This document shows positions 57,701-64,000 of a stretch of 64,000 nt of DNA, in pieces. Under the pieces are notes generated by a model. That model was not told where the DNA came from and made no database searches. It saw only the letters and a list, made by a program, of their open reading frames with translations. Each line of letters starts with the position of its first letter. The first letter of the stretch is position 1. The DNA is from Psoroptes ovis (taxonomy: Eukaryota > Arthropoda > Arachnida > Sarcoptiformes > Psoroptidae): positions 3,781,501 through 3,845,500 of the forward strand of contig PQWQ01000003.1 in NCBI GenBank assembly GCA_002943765.1, written 5' to 3'. The position numbers and the translations under genes are program-made.

Positions 57701-59986
57701 TGGCCAAAATGGGAAACTTCTTAACCTACCTTGATGAATTCCCGGGAAGTTTCCCGAAATTTTTCCCTAAAGTTTCTGATGTACCTGTCCTATGAATACT
57801 ATACTCTTGATATCACAATTGATACAATTTTGATTTTTGAATTTTTCTTCAAATTGATCATAGTTCCACCATTGGTTAAGATAATTCTGCACAAACAAAT
57901 GATAGGTGCTCGAAAAGGTTCATGGGTACTATTAGAATGTTATGTTGAAGCTTATCCTGAACCATTTTTAGATTGGATATATGGTGATAGACAAATAATT
58001 GTTGATAATGAAATCTATAATATTAGTGAAGAAATATTGGAAACACGTTTATCATATGTAATAAGTAGACGTTATTTATTGAACATCACCAATGTACAAG
58101 ATAATAATTTAGGTCTTTATAAATGTTCAGCACGTAATCAGCTTGGACGAACATTTGGTATTATAACACTGTATGGTAAGTATCGGGCTTAACTAAGTTC
58201 TTTATAAATACATTTAGATTTTCGGTACATAATGTAATTTGATGTCCATTTTTCAAAATAATATAAAATAAAATAAATATATTTAATGGATGAATTTTTC
58301 TATTTATTTATATATTTTATTATCAATATTTGTGTATATGTATTTTTCTACAGAAACTGATAGTAAAACAACAATAAACGATAATAATAATAATGATATG
58401 GAATCATTTTCAAAATCTATTGATACACTACGAGAAGAATCATTCGTAATTTATGGTGAAGTATGTAATAATAATATTATTATATGCCTGTATAATAATA
58501 ATGATATTAATGTTATAGCATCTGAAGCAAAAATGTTCCATAATCACATTATCTTTAAATATTTTTTGAAATTTTTTTAAAAATAAATTTCATTTTGAAA
58601 TAATATATTTGTATTAAACAGACACCGAAACCAATCGAATTTAAACAATCATGTCTTCCATGTCCAAAATGTACGGCGATGAACAATGAACAACAAACAT
58701 TGAATCCATATATATCATCGATTCATCGACAACAACATCAGCATCAGCAACAACAATGTAAACAAGGTCAGCGACCTGAAATTATTAATATGGGTGTTTC
58801 GATATTATTTAATCATACAATTATGCAACATATTTCGAAAAGAAATGATGGTATGTGGTTTTCTTTTCTTTGATGATTACTTTTTTTTTGTGCATGAATC
58901 AATTGTAATCAAATCGAGCTCAATTAATTGCAAATAAATTGTAGAAATTAAATGAAAGCATTTAACGATTGTAATGATTCTTGTCATTATAATTATTTGA
59001 CCATAATTATTTTAGAATGTCGTTTAATACAAATTGGTAAACCAGTATTTTATGGTGAACATGTTAATGAAACTGGCTGTTGGATGCGTGATTCAAATCC
59101 AATTAAACATGATGATGTGAATAAATATTGGATGACACGTTTAAGTAATAATCGATTGCTAGAAGAATATAATACCAAAGAAATGTTTCGTAATAAAATG
59201 ATGACAAAAAATTATACACTCAAATATCCATTCGCTGGTAATAGTCATGCAATTAATTCGGGAATATTTTATTATTGTGAACAATCATCGTACAAATTGA
59301 TTATGTTTGATTTGTATAAAAATGAATATAAATATATTGATTTAGAAATGACAAATTTTAATATGATTAGTGGTGGTATTAGCAGCGGTAGCAGCAGCAG
59401 CAGCAACAGCCACAATAACAAATTATCAAATAGAAATACCAAAAAATTTCAAATAAAAAAACAAAAACATTCGAAAAATGTTGAAAATAATAATAATGTC
59501 GATAATAACGATAATAATAATAATGATGATGATCATAATGATAATGATAATGATGGTAAAAAATTATTATATTCAAATCAAATAAATAAAATTGATATAT
59601 CAATCGATGAAAATGGTGCCTGGATCATTTATCCAAATATCTACAGTGAGCTTAACAATACAATTATCATTAAATTTAATGGTACAAATATTGAATTCAT
59701 ATGGAATTTAACAATTAATTATGAAACATTGGGTGAAACATTTATTATGTGTGGTATTCTATATGGTATTGATTCAACTAGACAGCTACATACATCGATA
59801 ATATTTGCATATGATTTATATAAAAATGTTGAGCTAAAAAATGATAATGAACATAATTTAAGTAAAATTGTATTCATTAATCCGTTTAAAAATACAACAA
59901 TGATCAGTTATAATCCCAAGTATAAAACATTATTAACATGGGATGAAAGTAATATTTTGGAATATTTATTGAAAATAAGCAATTAA
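39103..59986 (+). CDS. Colmedin/gliomedin-like type II membrane protein: collagen, two Ig domains, olfactomedin domain
   Basis: Model: 39103-39786, 55145-55358, 56096-56113, 56263-56297, 56416-56425, 56657-56665, 56817-56852, 56955-57008, 57103-57261, 57438-57494, 57559-57630, 57864-58175, 58354-58460, 58622-58850, 59016-59986. Every junction is GT-AG and in phase, giving 988 residues. Order: Asn/His-rich cytoplasmic N-terminus, transmembrane helix (67-89), furin-type site RQKR (130-133), collagen Gly-X-Y (about 241-345), two Ig modules (about 354-449 and 450-553), Cys-rich linker with CLPCPKC (554-665), olfactomedin domain (666-988). The same architecture is known from gliomedin, nematode UNC-122 and fly Colmedin, which act at cell surfaces of nerve and muscle; the furin site suggests a sheddable ectodomain (inference). 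An Asn/Ser/Asp insert of some 65 residues interrupts the olfactomedin domain. Confidence 0.92.
40803..40957. mobile_element. PiggyBac-like MITE with TTAA target
   Basis: TTAA at both ends (40803-40806, 40954-40957) with inverted termini CCCTTAAAACTCGAG / CCCTTAGTACTCGAG (13 of 15 match). The 147 bp interior is clearly GC-richer than the intron around it and has no coding capacity. Confidence 0.8.
41722..41804. mobile_element. Hairpin MITE, subfamily B
   Basis: ATTAGATTGTCCAGAAAGTT ... CATTCCGGACAATCTAAT; B core in reverse (ACGATATAATCGACAAAAAC). Confidence 0.88.
42018..42098 (-). mobile_element. Hairpin MITE, subfamily A
   Basis: ATAGGCTGTCCATAAAGTTC ... CTTTACGGACAGCCTAAT; reverse A core (CTATCGATTAAGCAGAATG). 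Lies 346 bp before the Bel/Pao 5' LTR. Confidence 0.88.
42445..42826 (+). repeat. 5' LTR of the Bel/Pao element
   Basis: 382 bp, TG...CA, matching 45637-46018 except for one base as far as I can see. An identical 64-codon open frame lies antisense in both LTRs and is a by-product of the duplication. Confidence 0.95.
42986..45652 (+). CDS. Gag-protease polyprotein of the deleted Bel/Pao element
   Basis: 888 residues from ATG 42986, uninterrupted. The N-terminus is charged and helical, followed by an Asn-rich linker. A Pao-type Gag region (DUF1759-like) begins at about residue 154 (IPKFSGKYIDWYTF). Zinc knuckles lie at about 350-415 (CNFCDQEHQSINC, CTKCIKPGHWARDC, CSICSYGHSSC). A retropepsin-like motif LLDSGS is at about 540-545. 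The remaining 250 residues are polar and include two diverged copies of a module 76 residues apart (FEVSIINT at 702, FEVSTINT at 778). The last residues (RPENVVKI) resemble the end of a Bel/Pao Pol, so the RT-RNase H-integrase part was probably lost by internal deletion with the frame kept (inference). The element could only move with enzymes supplied by a relative. Confidence 0.88.
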   Translation: MEEVKKQLRIIRRNITKGINNNFELEKAQDLKTKMLELNDQLLDLYIASDEEISLENEMKMDYYKEKIDKFIKAKTKEDSVNPDDENNDNTNQTNGINNNLNQTNDNNTNVEQNPPVASHQPVQEASHSVTSNQQEIRSSESINQVININEIPKFSGKYIDWYTFKNLAKPMINNSNISEIRAKNFLVQSLDEVSKRKVMRLLNSNASLNELWNKLEQEYEDEEKFLNECRHELSKCPQVRNENEIVGLRSVKLAGEAVLAAIESFDNINKMTEGTMIDSIAEKFYYRGNREISGKSKSFRDAIEKIQEMYDEAERFARKRPQQTEARPPATEIRRASINMINNNSRIRCNFCDQEHQSINCTHLSNPDWIVTKIRQNRLCTKCIKPGHWARDCRSNIVCSICSYGHSSCLHEAVLRMSPTNNRSAPTPPREIHNEASAATNNTAAITSASIRDVHSSVTAAPNQVSANYPNASSINTNTESATNQSAFISAFDIKEVATNQVAAISNVENNPIEIKIIGIQNSDRPVLIGEYKEEEVEILLDSGSKASLISSCLISDEPTFPTSAIEIITPVDTSLKQTIDRGINIKFTKDSTSCELMARIFDSNQKLIIIGTDYKYKFFSPRPKVLYFNTVFGKVKIVSSTFKNSDLKCIEEHCLNPKAEESISNQNITSINHDKTDSTDISIKPIAIDESKNNNRTSKFEVSIINTSQESNYSEQLSQPRNISKPQLVEHQESNFDFSQKMKNTKSTNINESKDEYDRISRMFQVKINKSPNCAFEVSTINTRQSSINQEKFEHPKNSSEITKFEEYQHPNVDSSFNLDKSHEHIQHGMNIDQSRAPIVYDDNSYKNKFNNNEFAPVKIKKNDCGYNKLIRRYLIVPRPENVVKI
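45637..46018 (+). repeat. 3' LTR of the Bel/Pao element
   Basis: Copy of the 5' LTR. The stop codon of the internal frame (45650-45652) lies 14 bases inside this LTR, a common arrangement in Bel/Pao elements. Confidence 0.95.
46374..46455. mobile_element. Hairpin MITE, subfamily C
   Basis: ATTGGGTTGTCCCATAAGTT ... AACTTATGGGACAACCTAAT with CTTGCCGTTTTT / AAAAACGGCAAG arms: almost perfect hairpin with a short AT loop. Confidence 0.9.
50326..50410 (+). mobile_element. Hairpin MITE, subfamily A
   Basis: TCAGGTTGTCCGAAAAGTTT ... CTTTCCGGACAATCTAAT; core ATTCCGCTTAATCAATCGAG and GAAAATCGGCCAG. Confidence 0.9.
50752..50833. mobile_element. Hairpin MITE, subfamily B (diverged)
   Basis: TCAAGTTGTCCGGAAAGTTT ... 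AACTTTCCGGACAAACTAAT; internal B core is decayed (GGATATAACCGGC). Confidence 0.82.
52642..52672. repeat. (ATTC)n microsatellite
   Basis: About seven ATTC units; one of many TTCA/ATTC runs in the window. Confidence 0.8.
54286..54368. mobile_element. Hairpin MITE, subfamily B
   Basis: ATTAGGTTGTCCGTATAGTT ... CTTTTTGGACAACCTAAT; internal TTGCCGGTTATATCGTAG. Confidence 0.9.
54705..54788. mobile_element. Hairpin MITE, subfamily C
   Basis: ATTAGGTTGTCCCATAAGTT ... AACTTATGGGACAACCTAAT; arms CTTGCCGTTTTTT / AAAAAACGGCAAG; almost perfect hairpin. Confidence 0.9.
54818..54840. repeat. T23 homopolymer
   Basis: Uninterrupted 23 T, 30 bp after the MITE at 54705-54788. The exact length may be unreliable. 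Confidence 0.8.
55145..55358 (+). CDS. Colmedin-like exon 2: main collagen exon
   Basis: Begins FKVLNEYCISLKKTC and then carries uninterrupted Gly-X-Y triplets (GEPGPRGFKGDKGDQG and onward to GKPGLPG). The flanking cysteines before the triplets are typical of transmembrane collagens and may link chains of the trimer. The exon ends in phase 1 within a Gly codon, as do most of the following collagen exons. Confidence 0.93.
55674..55757 (+). mobile_element. Hairpin MITE, subfamily A
   Basis: ATTAGGTTGTCCGTAAAGTT ... CTTTGCGGGCAATCTAAT; core CATTCCGCTTAATCGATAG and GAAAATCGGCTAG. In intron 2 of the colmedin-like gene. Confidence 0.88.
56096..57008 (+). CDS. Colmedin-like exons 3-8: collagen micro-exons
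   Basis: Six small exons, 56096-56113 (18 nt), 56263-56297 (35), 56416-56425 (10), 56657-56665 (9), 56817-56852 (36) and 56955-57008 (54). Read in succession they encode GRNGTDG, GAQGPKGEPGLD, GSPG, GPPG, GPKGKRGPPGQDG, GKPGITVQAWYHNNN: a continuous Gly-X-Y run. Each is flanked by AG and GT and all phases agree, so these are real micro-exons, not relics. Exon 8 leaves the collagen repeat and uses donor GTGGGT. Confidence 0.88.
57103..58175 (+). CDS. Colmedin-like exons 9-12: two immunoglobulin domains
   Basis: Ig1 is split over 57103-57261, 57438-57494 and 57559-57630: VRENKPIQLKCVASGQPKP, ITWRRDDDKP, LNITQVNRDNFGPYKCIATN. Ig2 is one exon, 57864-58175: GSWVLLECYVEAYPEPFLDW, LLNITNVQDNNLGLYKCSARN. 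Each has the paired Cys, the Trp, and the Y-x-C motif of I-set domains. Confidence 0.9.
58354..58850 (+). CDS. Colmedin-like exons 13-14: linker with cysteines
   Basis: Exons 58354-58460 and 58622-58850. They encode a polar linker (Asn run, then SFSKSIDTLREESF) and a segment with CLPCPKC and a His/Gln-rich stretch, ending before the olfactomedin domain. Phases 1-0-1 agree. No known domain recognised. Confidence 0.8.
59016..59986 (+). CDS. Colmedin-like exon 15: olfactomedin domain
   Basis: Starts ECRLIQIGKPVFYGEHVNETG and shows olfactomedin-type blades: GCWMRDSNP, YPFAGNSHAINSGIFYYCEQ, IDISIDENGAWIIYPN, ETFIMCGILYGIDS, IVFINPFKNTTMISYNPKYK, LLTWDESNILEYLLKI. A Ser/Asn/Asp-rich insertion lies at about residues 784-850 (59370-59570). 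Ends TAA 59984-59986. A plausible AATAAA is at about 60183. Confidence 0.93.
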
Positions 59987-61621
59987 TGATCAATTTTGCA
60001 CAGACATCTTTCTTTCCCATATCCCTACCATTTATTACCAAGTGTACTTATTATTTTCCAAAGAAGAAAGCAAAATATTATTCAATACAGAAATTGATAT
60101 CACAAAATATCAGAAAACACTCGAAATTACACTGAATCGCTTGTATTTGAATCGTAATTTGTTTTTTTGAATTCCGAATTGAAATAAATGAAAATTTTAT
60201 CAAAATTATGAATTTGTAATTATTGCTTCGTTTTGAAAGGTAGTAAGGTACGTAGTAAAGGTCAAATCATGGCTATTGAAGTTGCTAAACAGTAGCATTT
60301 TGCTCTCGTTTCTGGTTTGTTGGTTCGGCTGATTGACATATCTTATTGTTCACCATTAATCATTAAATCAATAGCTTTTGATTGATTTTGAAAAAATTGT
60401 ACAAAAAATTTGATTTTCTCATGCGATTAAATGCATTTCAATTCAATTCAAATGAAATTTCAAATCAAATTAGATCAATGAATTTAATTTTATCACAGTC
60501 GATTATCAAACGAAAATGTGTTGATTCAACAAATTCCCAAATCATAATTCATTCAAATAATATTCAAAATCATTGATTGTTCATTATTTATCAATTGATC
60601 AGTGATCATCAATGAATATTGATTATAAGTAAAACATTGAAAATTGATATTTTAGGATTAATCGATTGAATAAATCAATAAATGAATAAATACATTCATT
60701 ATGAATTATTATTATAATCAATATTTCAACATTAATTATTCAATTAATGAATATTTACATTTGATCATCATCATCATCATTATTTTCATCATTTTTCCAA
60801 TGTTGTCATGATTTATTGTTCAATTTATTTTCAATTTATTTCAATGCTTAATAATCAATAACAATAACAACAACGGGGATATTTTTAGTGGAAAATTCAT
60901 ATGAATGAATGAATGGATGGAAAAGTTCAATTATTTCAAGTATTGCAAACAATAATATTAATTGAAATTGAAATAATTGAAAATACTAATCATGGCCATT
61001 CTTTCAGAAAAAAAGCTTGTACACACAACAACACATTCAAATTTAATAATTGAATTGAATATTATTATTTTCAAATCACAATTGAATGCTACTACGTTGA
61101 ATGCCATTAAACATGATTTCCTGCATGGTTGAGGTGATGATGATGATGATGATGATGACGATGCTTGTTGATGATGGTTAATGTTTGATTGTTGATGATG
61201 ACGACATCAATCAGACAGCAAGATGTTTACTGATGGTAAAAAAAAAGTGTCTAGTTTATTCATTTACTAATAATGAAAATTGAAATAAACATAAATTCAA
61301 TGTGTTTATATGTGTGTGTGTGCGTGTATGCATATGCATGTCGTTGCTTTCTGTAACACAATTTAATCCACATTTTCATTTTTATTTATTTATTTATTTA
61401 TTTTTGTTTTTGTTTTTGTTTGCTCATACATTTAACAAAGATTCAAAACACATTTGAGGCTTACGATTTTTGTTTGCTTCTGTTGAATCGAGTAGTATTT
61501 CAGAATAATATCAGATAACCAAAAAATAGTATTATTTATTTGTTTCTTAATTTTTTTTTTTTTTTGTTTTAAATTTTGAAAAATATTCATAATCATCTCA
61601 CATTTATTCGAGCCTGAAAAA
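59987..61621. other. Intergenic region between colmedin-like and ACSF2-like genes
   Basis: AT-rich; probable polyadenylation signal (AATAAA near 60183) for the upstream gene, a (TGA)n run at 61135-61157, a (TTTA)n run at 61381-61401 and T-rich DNA at about 61550-61565. No coding similarity or mobile element seen. Confidence 0.65.
61135..61157. repeat. (TGA)n microsatellite
   Basis: Eight TGA units upstream of the ACSF2-like gene. Confidence 0.8.
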
Positions 61622-63844
61622 ATGTACAAATATCTTACACGGTTTAATCATATTTCAACTAAAAATTTTAACAAATTAATTCAAAAAAATTCTACATTAA
61701 ATGAAACGAACCGGTGTTCATTATCATCATATAGTAGTACATTTACTAATCAATTTGTACCGTAAGTATTGAATTGTCTAATATTGCGATTATTATCTGA
61801 ATATTTTAGGCGGAAAAATAATCTACTAAATTTGAAAATTAAATTCAAATAATTGGCAAAAATTTGAAAAAATTTTCATGCGCAAATTGATGGATGTTGG
61901 CGATGTGAATTGTCGCATAAAAAAATTGAAAATTTGCTATGCAACAACGTGTGCGCATAGAGAGTACAAATGTACCTTTTGTTCAACGTGACAATATTAC
62001 TTTTGATTAATGAATTTACTTTTGATTTTTTTATAAATTTCAAAAAAATGTAGACCTTTTGTCGGTGTACCGTATTCATATGCATATGGTCGAAGTTTAA
62101 ATCATTTAATTTATGAAACCATAGGACAACGGCTTGATGAACGTGTGAAATATGGTAATGTTGATGGACTATAGTTTTAAAGGAATTTTTGATTCTGAAA
62201 ATTATTTTTTTTTTTTTTCAAAAAATAGAAAGCGGTAAACCGGTAATTGTTTTTCATCATGAAAATATTCAAAAAACATTTACGGAATTTTATGAAGATG
62301 TTCTTCAATTATCAAAATCAATGTATGAAAATTTAAATATTCAACATGGTGATGTTGTTGGGATTTGGAGCTGTAATATTTATGATTGGGTATGTAGCTG
62401 TTTTCAATGTTGAATAGTTGAATTGAAAAAAAAGATATCTGAATAGATTGTAGTACAATATGCTTGTTTACGTATCGGTGCCATATTATGTACAGTGAAT
62501 CCATATTATCAATCTTATGAATTAGATTATGCCATGCGTAAAGGTGAAATGAAATCATTATTTTTGCCTGGTCCTAATTCACGGCAACAAATCGTGAATC
62601 GCTTTTCAACGATTGCTATGAAAACATTGGAGAAAAAATCGGAAGATAATGTAAGTCATCGATTGATTTGTAGATATTGCGATCATTTGCCCACCATTAA
62701 TAAATGAAACCAATGAATTTTTTTTTTTTTTTTTTTAATTCTCTCATTAATAGAATTTACCATTATTATTAGAAAATATTATCAGTATTGATGGTGATGC
62801 TTTCAATTCGAATGATTTACCTGAACATTTACGAAATAAAATACGTTTATTTGAATTGAAAAAATTAAAACAATCAAATAATAATGGTAATGAATTAGAT
62901 CGATCAATACTTGATTCAGTATTACCGGATGATCCAGCTATCATAATGTTTACATCTGGTACAACTGGCCGTCCAAAAGGTGCATGTTTATCACATTTCA
63001 ACATCATTAATAATGCATTATTATCTGCAACCAAAGCGATTGATAATCCTAATTCCAAGTATTGTGTACCATTACCGTTTTTTCATTCATTTGCTGGTGT
63101 ACTTGGTGCTCTTATACCGATCTCAAAAGAATGTTCACAAGTTCTGGTACCATGTTTAAAATATAATGTTGAACAATTAGTTGAAGTTATTAATAAATAT
63201 GGTGCAACACATTTAATGGCTACACCAACATTAGTCATTGATCTAATAAATTATGTTCGTCATCATGAAGTTCAGCTACCAACAATGAAACGATTGTATT
63301 CAGGCGGTGCTGCTATGCCAATTGAGTTAGCTTATCAATTTATGAAATATGCACCAGATTGTAAAGTATGTGTAGCATATGGTTCAACAGAAACATCACC
63401 ATGTTCAACAGTATTCTCGTCAGAATCAACTATCGAAGAATCAGTCGAAACTGTTGGTTCACCGTTGGATTTTGTTGAAGTTAAATTAATTGATCCTAAA
63501 ACAAAATCCGTGGTGAAAATCGGTGAAACTGGTGAGCTACATTGTCGTGGTCATGTTGTTATGCTTGGTTATTGGCGTGATCCGGAAAAAACTAAAGAAG
63601 CAATCGATGAAGGTGGTTGGTATAATTCTGGGTATGTTTTTGGTGCTTCATTCAACTATGAGTATCATTGAACTAACCAAAAAATACAAAAATTCTTATC
63701 AGAGATTTAGCCGTTATGAATGAAAAAGGAATGGTGAGAATTATTGGTCGTACAAAAGAATTGATTATTGTTGGCGGTGAAAATGTTTATCCACGTGAAA
63801 TCGAAGAGATACTTTATACACATCCAGCTGTAGACATTGTTAAT
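61622..63844 (+). CDS. ACSF2: ACSF2-like mitochondrial medium-chain acyl-CoA synthetase (5' part; continues past the window)
   Basis: ATP-dependent acyl-CoA ligase of the AMP-binding superfamily; the family activates medium-chain fatty acids in mitochondria. Exons: 61622-61761, 62054-62154, 62229-62389, 62447-62650, 62754-63631, 63703-63844, all in phase, introns 57-292 bp. Exon 1 encodes a basic/hydroxylated leader (MYKYLTRFNHISTKNF) that fits a mitochondrial presequence. Motifs: GDVVGIWSCNIYDW, QYACLRIGAILCTVNP, the ATP loop TSGTTGRPKGA (about residue 268), LPFFHSFAG, MATPTLVID, YSGGAAMP, VAYGSTETSP, GELHCRGHVVMLGYW, GWYNSGDLAVMNEKG, and the hinge GRTKELIIVGGENVYPREIEE. The final donor is at 63845 (GTAAAT); the C-terminal exon(s) with the catalytic Lys lie beyond the window. 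A 15-20 residue Asn/Lys-rich insert precedes the ATP loop. Confidence 0.93.
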
Positions 63845-64000
63845 GTAAATATTATTTGAAAATGCATGCATTTTGTTAGAAAAAATTCAAAATCTTTGAC
63901 ATTTTATCTAAATTCAAGATAATAGACTGAAAAATACAAAATTTACAATTCAAATTTTTAAAAGAAAATCAAAGCAAAATTTTCGAAGAAAATATTCTTC
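63845..64000 (+). other. Intron of the ACSF2-like gene, cut by the window end
   Basis: Begins with the donor GTAAAT after codon Asn of VDIVN. The acceptor is not reached. Confidence 0.7.

Noticed and set aside
1..64000. tRNA, rRNA and snoRNA genes
   Set aside because: Reading both strands for T-loop (GGTTCGAATCC-type) and other hallmarks gave no candidate with a supporting cloverleaf; a covariance-model search could still find one.

Overview
This is AT-rich nuclear DNA of an arthropod. The genes have GT-AG introns, are metazoan (semaphorin, collagen/olfactomedin membrane protein, U2SURP, EDEM1) and carry long Asn/Asp/His/Ser runs. Intron and intergenic DNA is full of TTCA, ATC and ATT microsatellites. 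The compact middle block with 55-75 bp introns, together with Asn-rich proteins, resembles astigmatid mites such as house-dust mites. That assignment is inference; no species-diagnostic sequence was identified.

Layout: (1) 0.6-28.6 kb, plus strand: a class-1 (Sema-1a/Sema6-like) transmembrane semaphorin in nine coding exons, with introns of 16.4 and 6.5 kb. A long Asn/His-rich open frame follows its stop codon in another frame. (2) 28.6-39 kb, a compact block without mobile elements: a Trm44-type tRNA methyltransferase (minus), divergent from the spliceosomal factor U2SURP/SR140 (plus, with a one-base frameshift), which converges on EDEM1 (minus). (3) 39.1-60 kb, plus strand: a colmedin/gliomedin-like type II membrane protein in 15 coding exons, including collagen micro-exons of 9 and 10 nt. 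Its 15.4 kb first intron holds a young Bel/Pao LTR element. (4) 61.6 kb to the window end, plus strand: the 5' two thirds of an ACSF2-like mitochondrial acyl-CoA synthetase.

Mobile DNA lies only in the large introns. It consists of 21 hairpin elements of about 80 bp with mariner-like ends (three subfamilies), one hAT element with a perfect 8 bp target duplication, one piggyBac-like TTAA element, and a 3.57 kb Bel/Pao element. That element keeps Gag-protease and nearly identical LTRs but has lost reverse transcriptase, RNase H and integrase.

The genes do not form one pathway. The semaphorin and the colmedin-like protein are cell-surface/matrix molecules of the kind used in nervous-system and muscle patterning; the others serve tRNA modification, splicing, ER quality control and fatty-acid activation. 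No tRNA, rRNA or CRISPR was found. The most unusual items are the deleted but apparently recent Bel/Pao derivative, the micro-exon collagen gene, the out-of-frame tail after the semaphorin stop, and the dense hairpin-MITE family.
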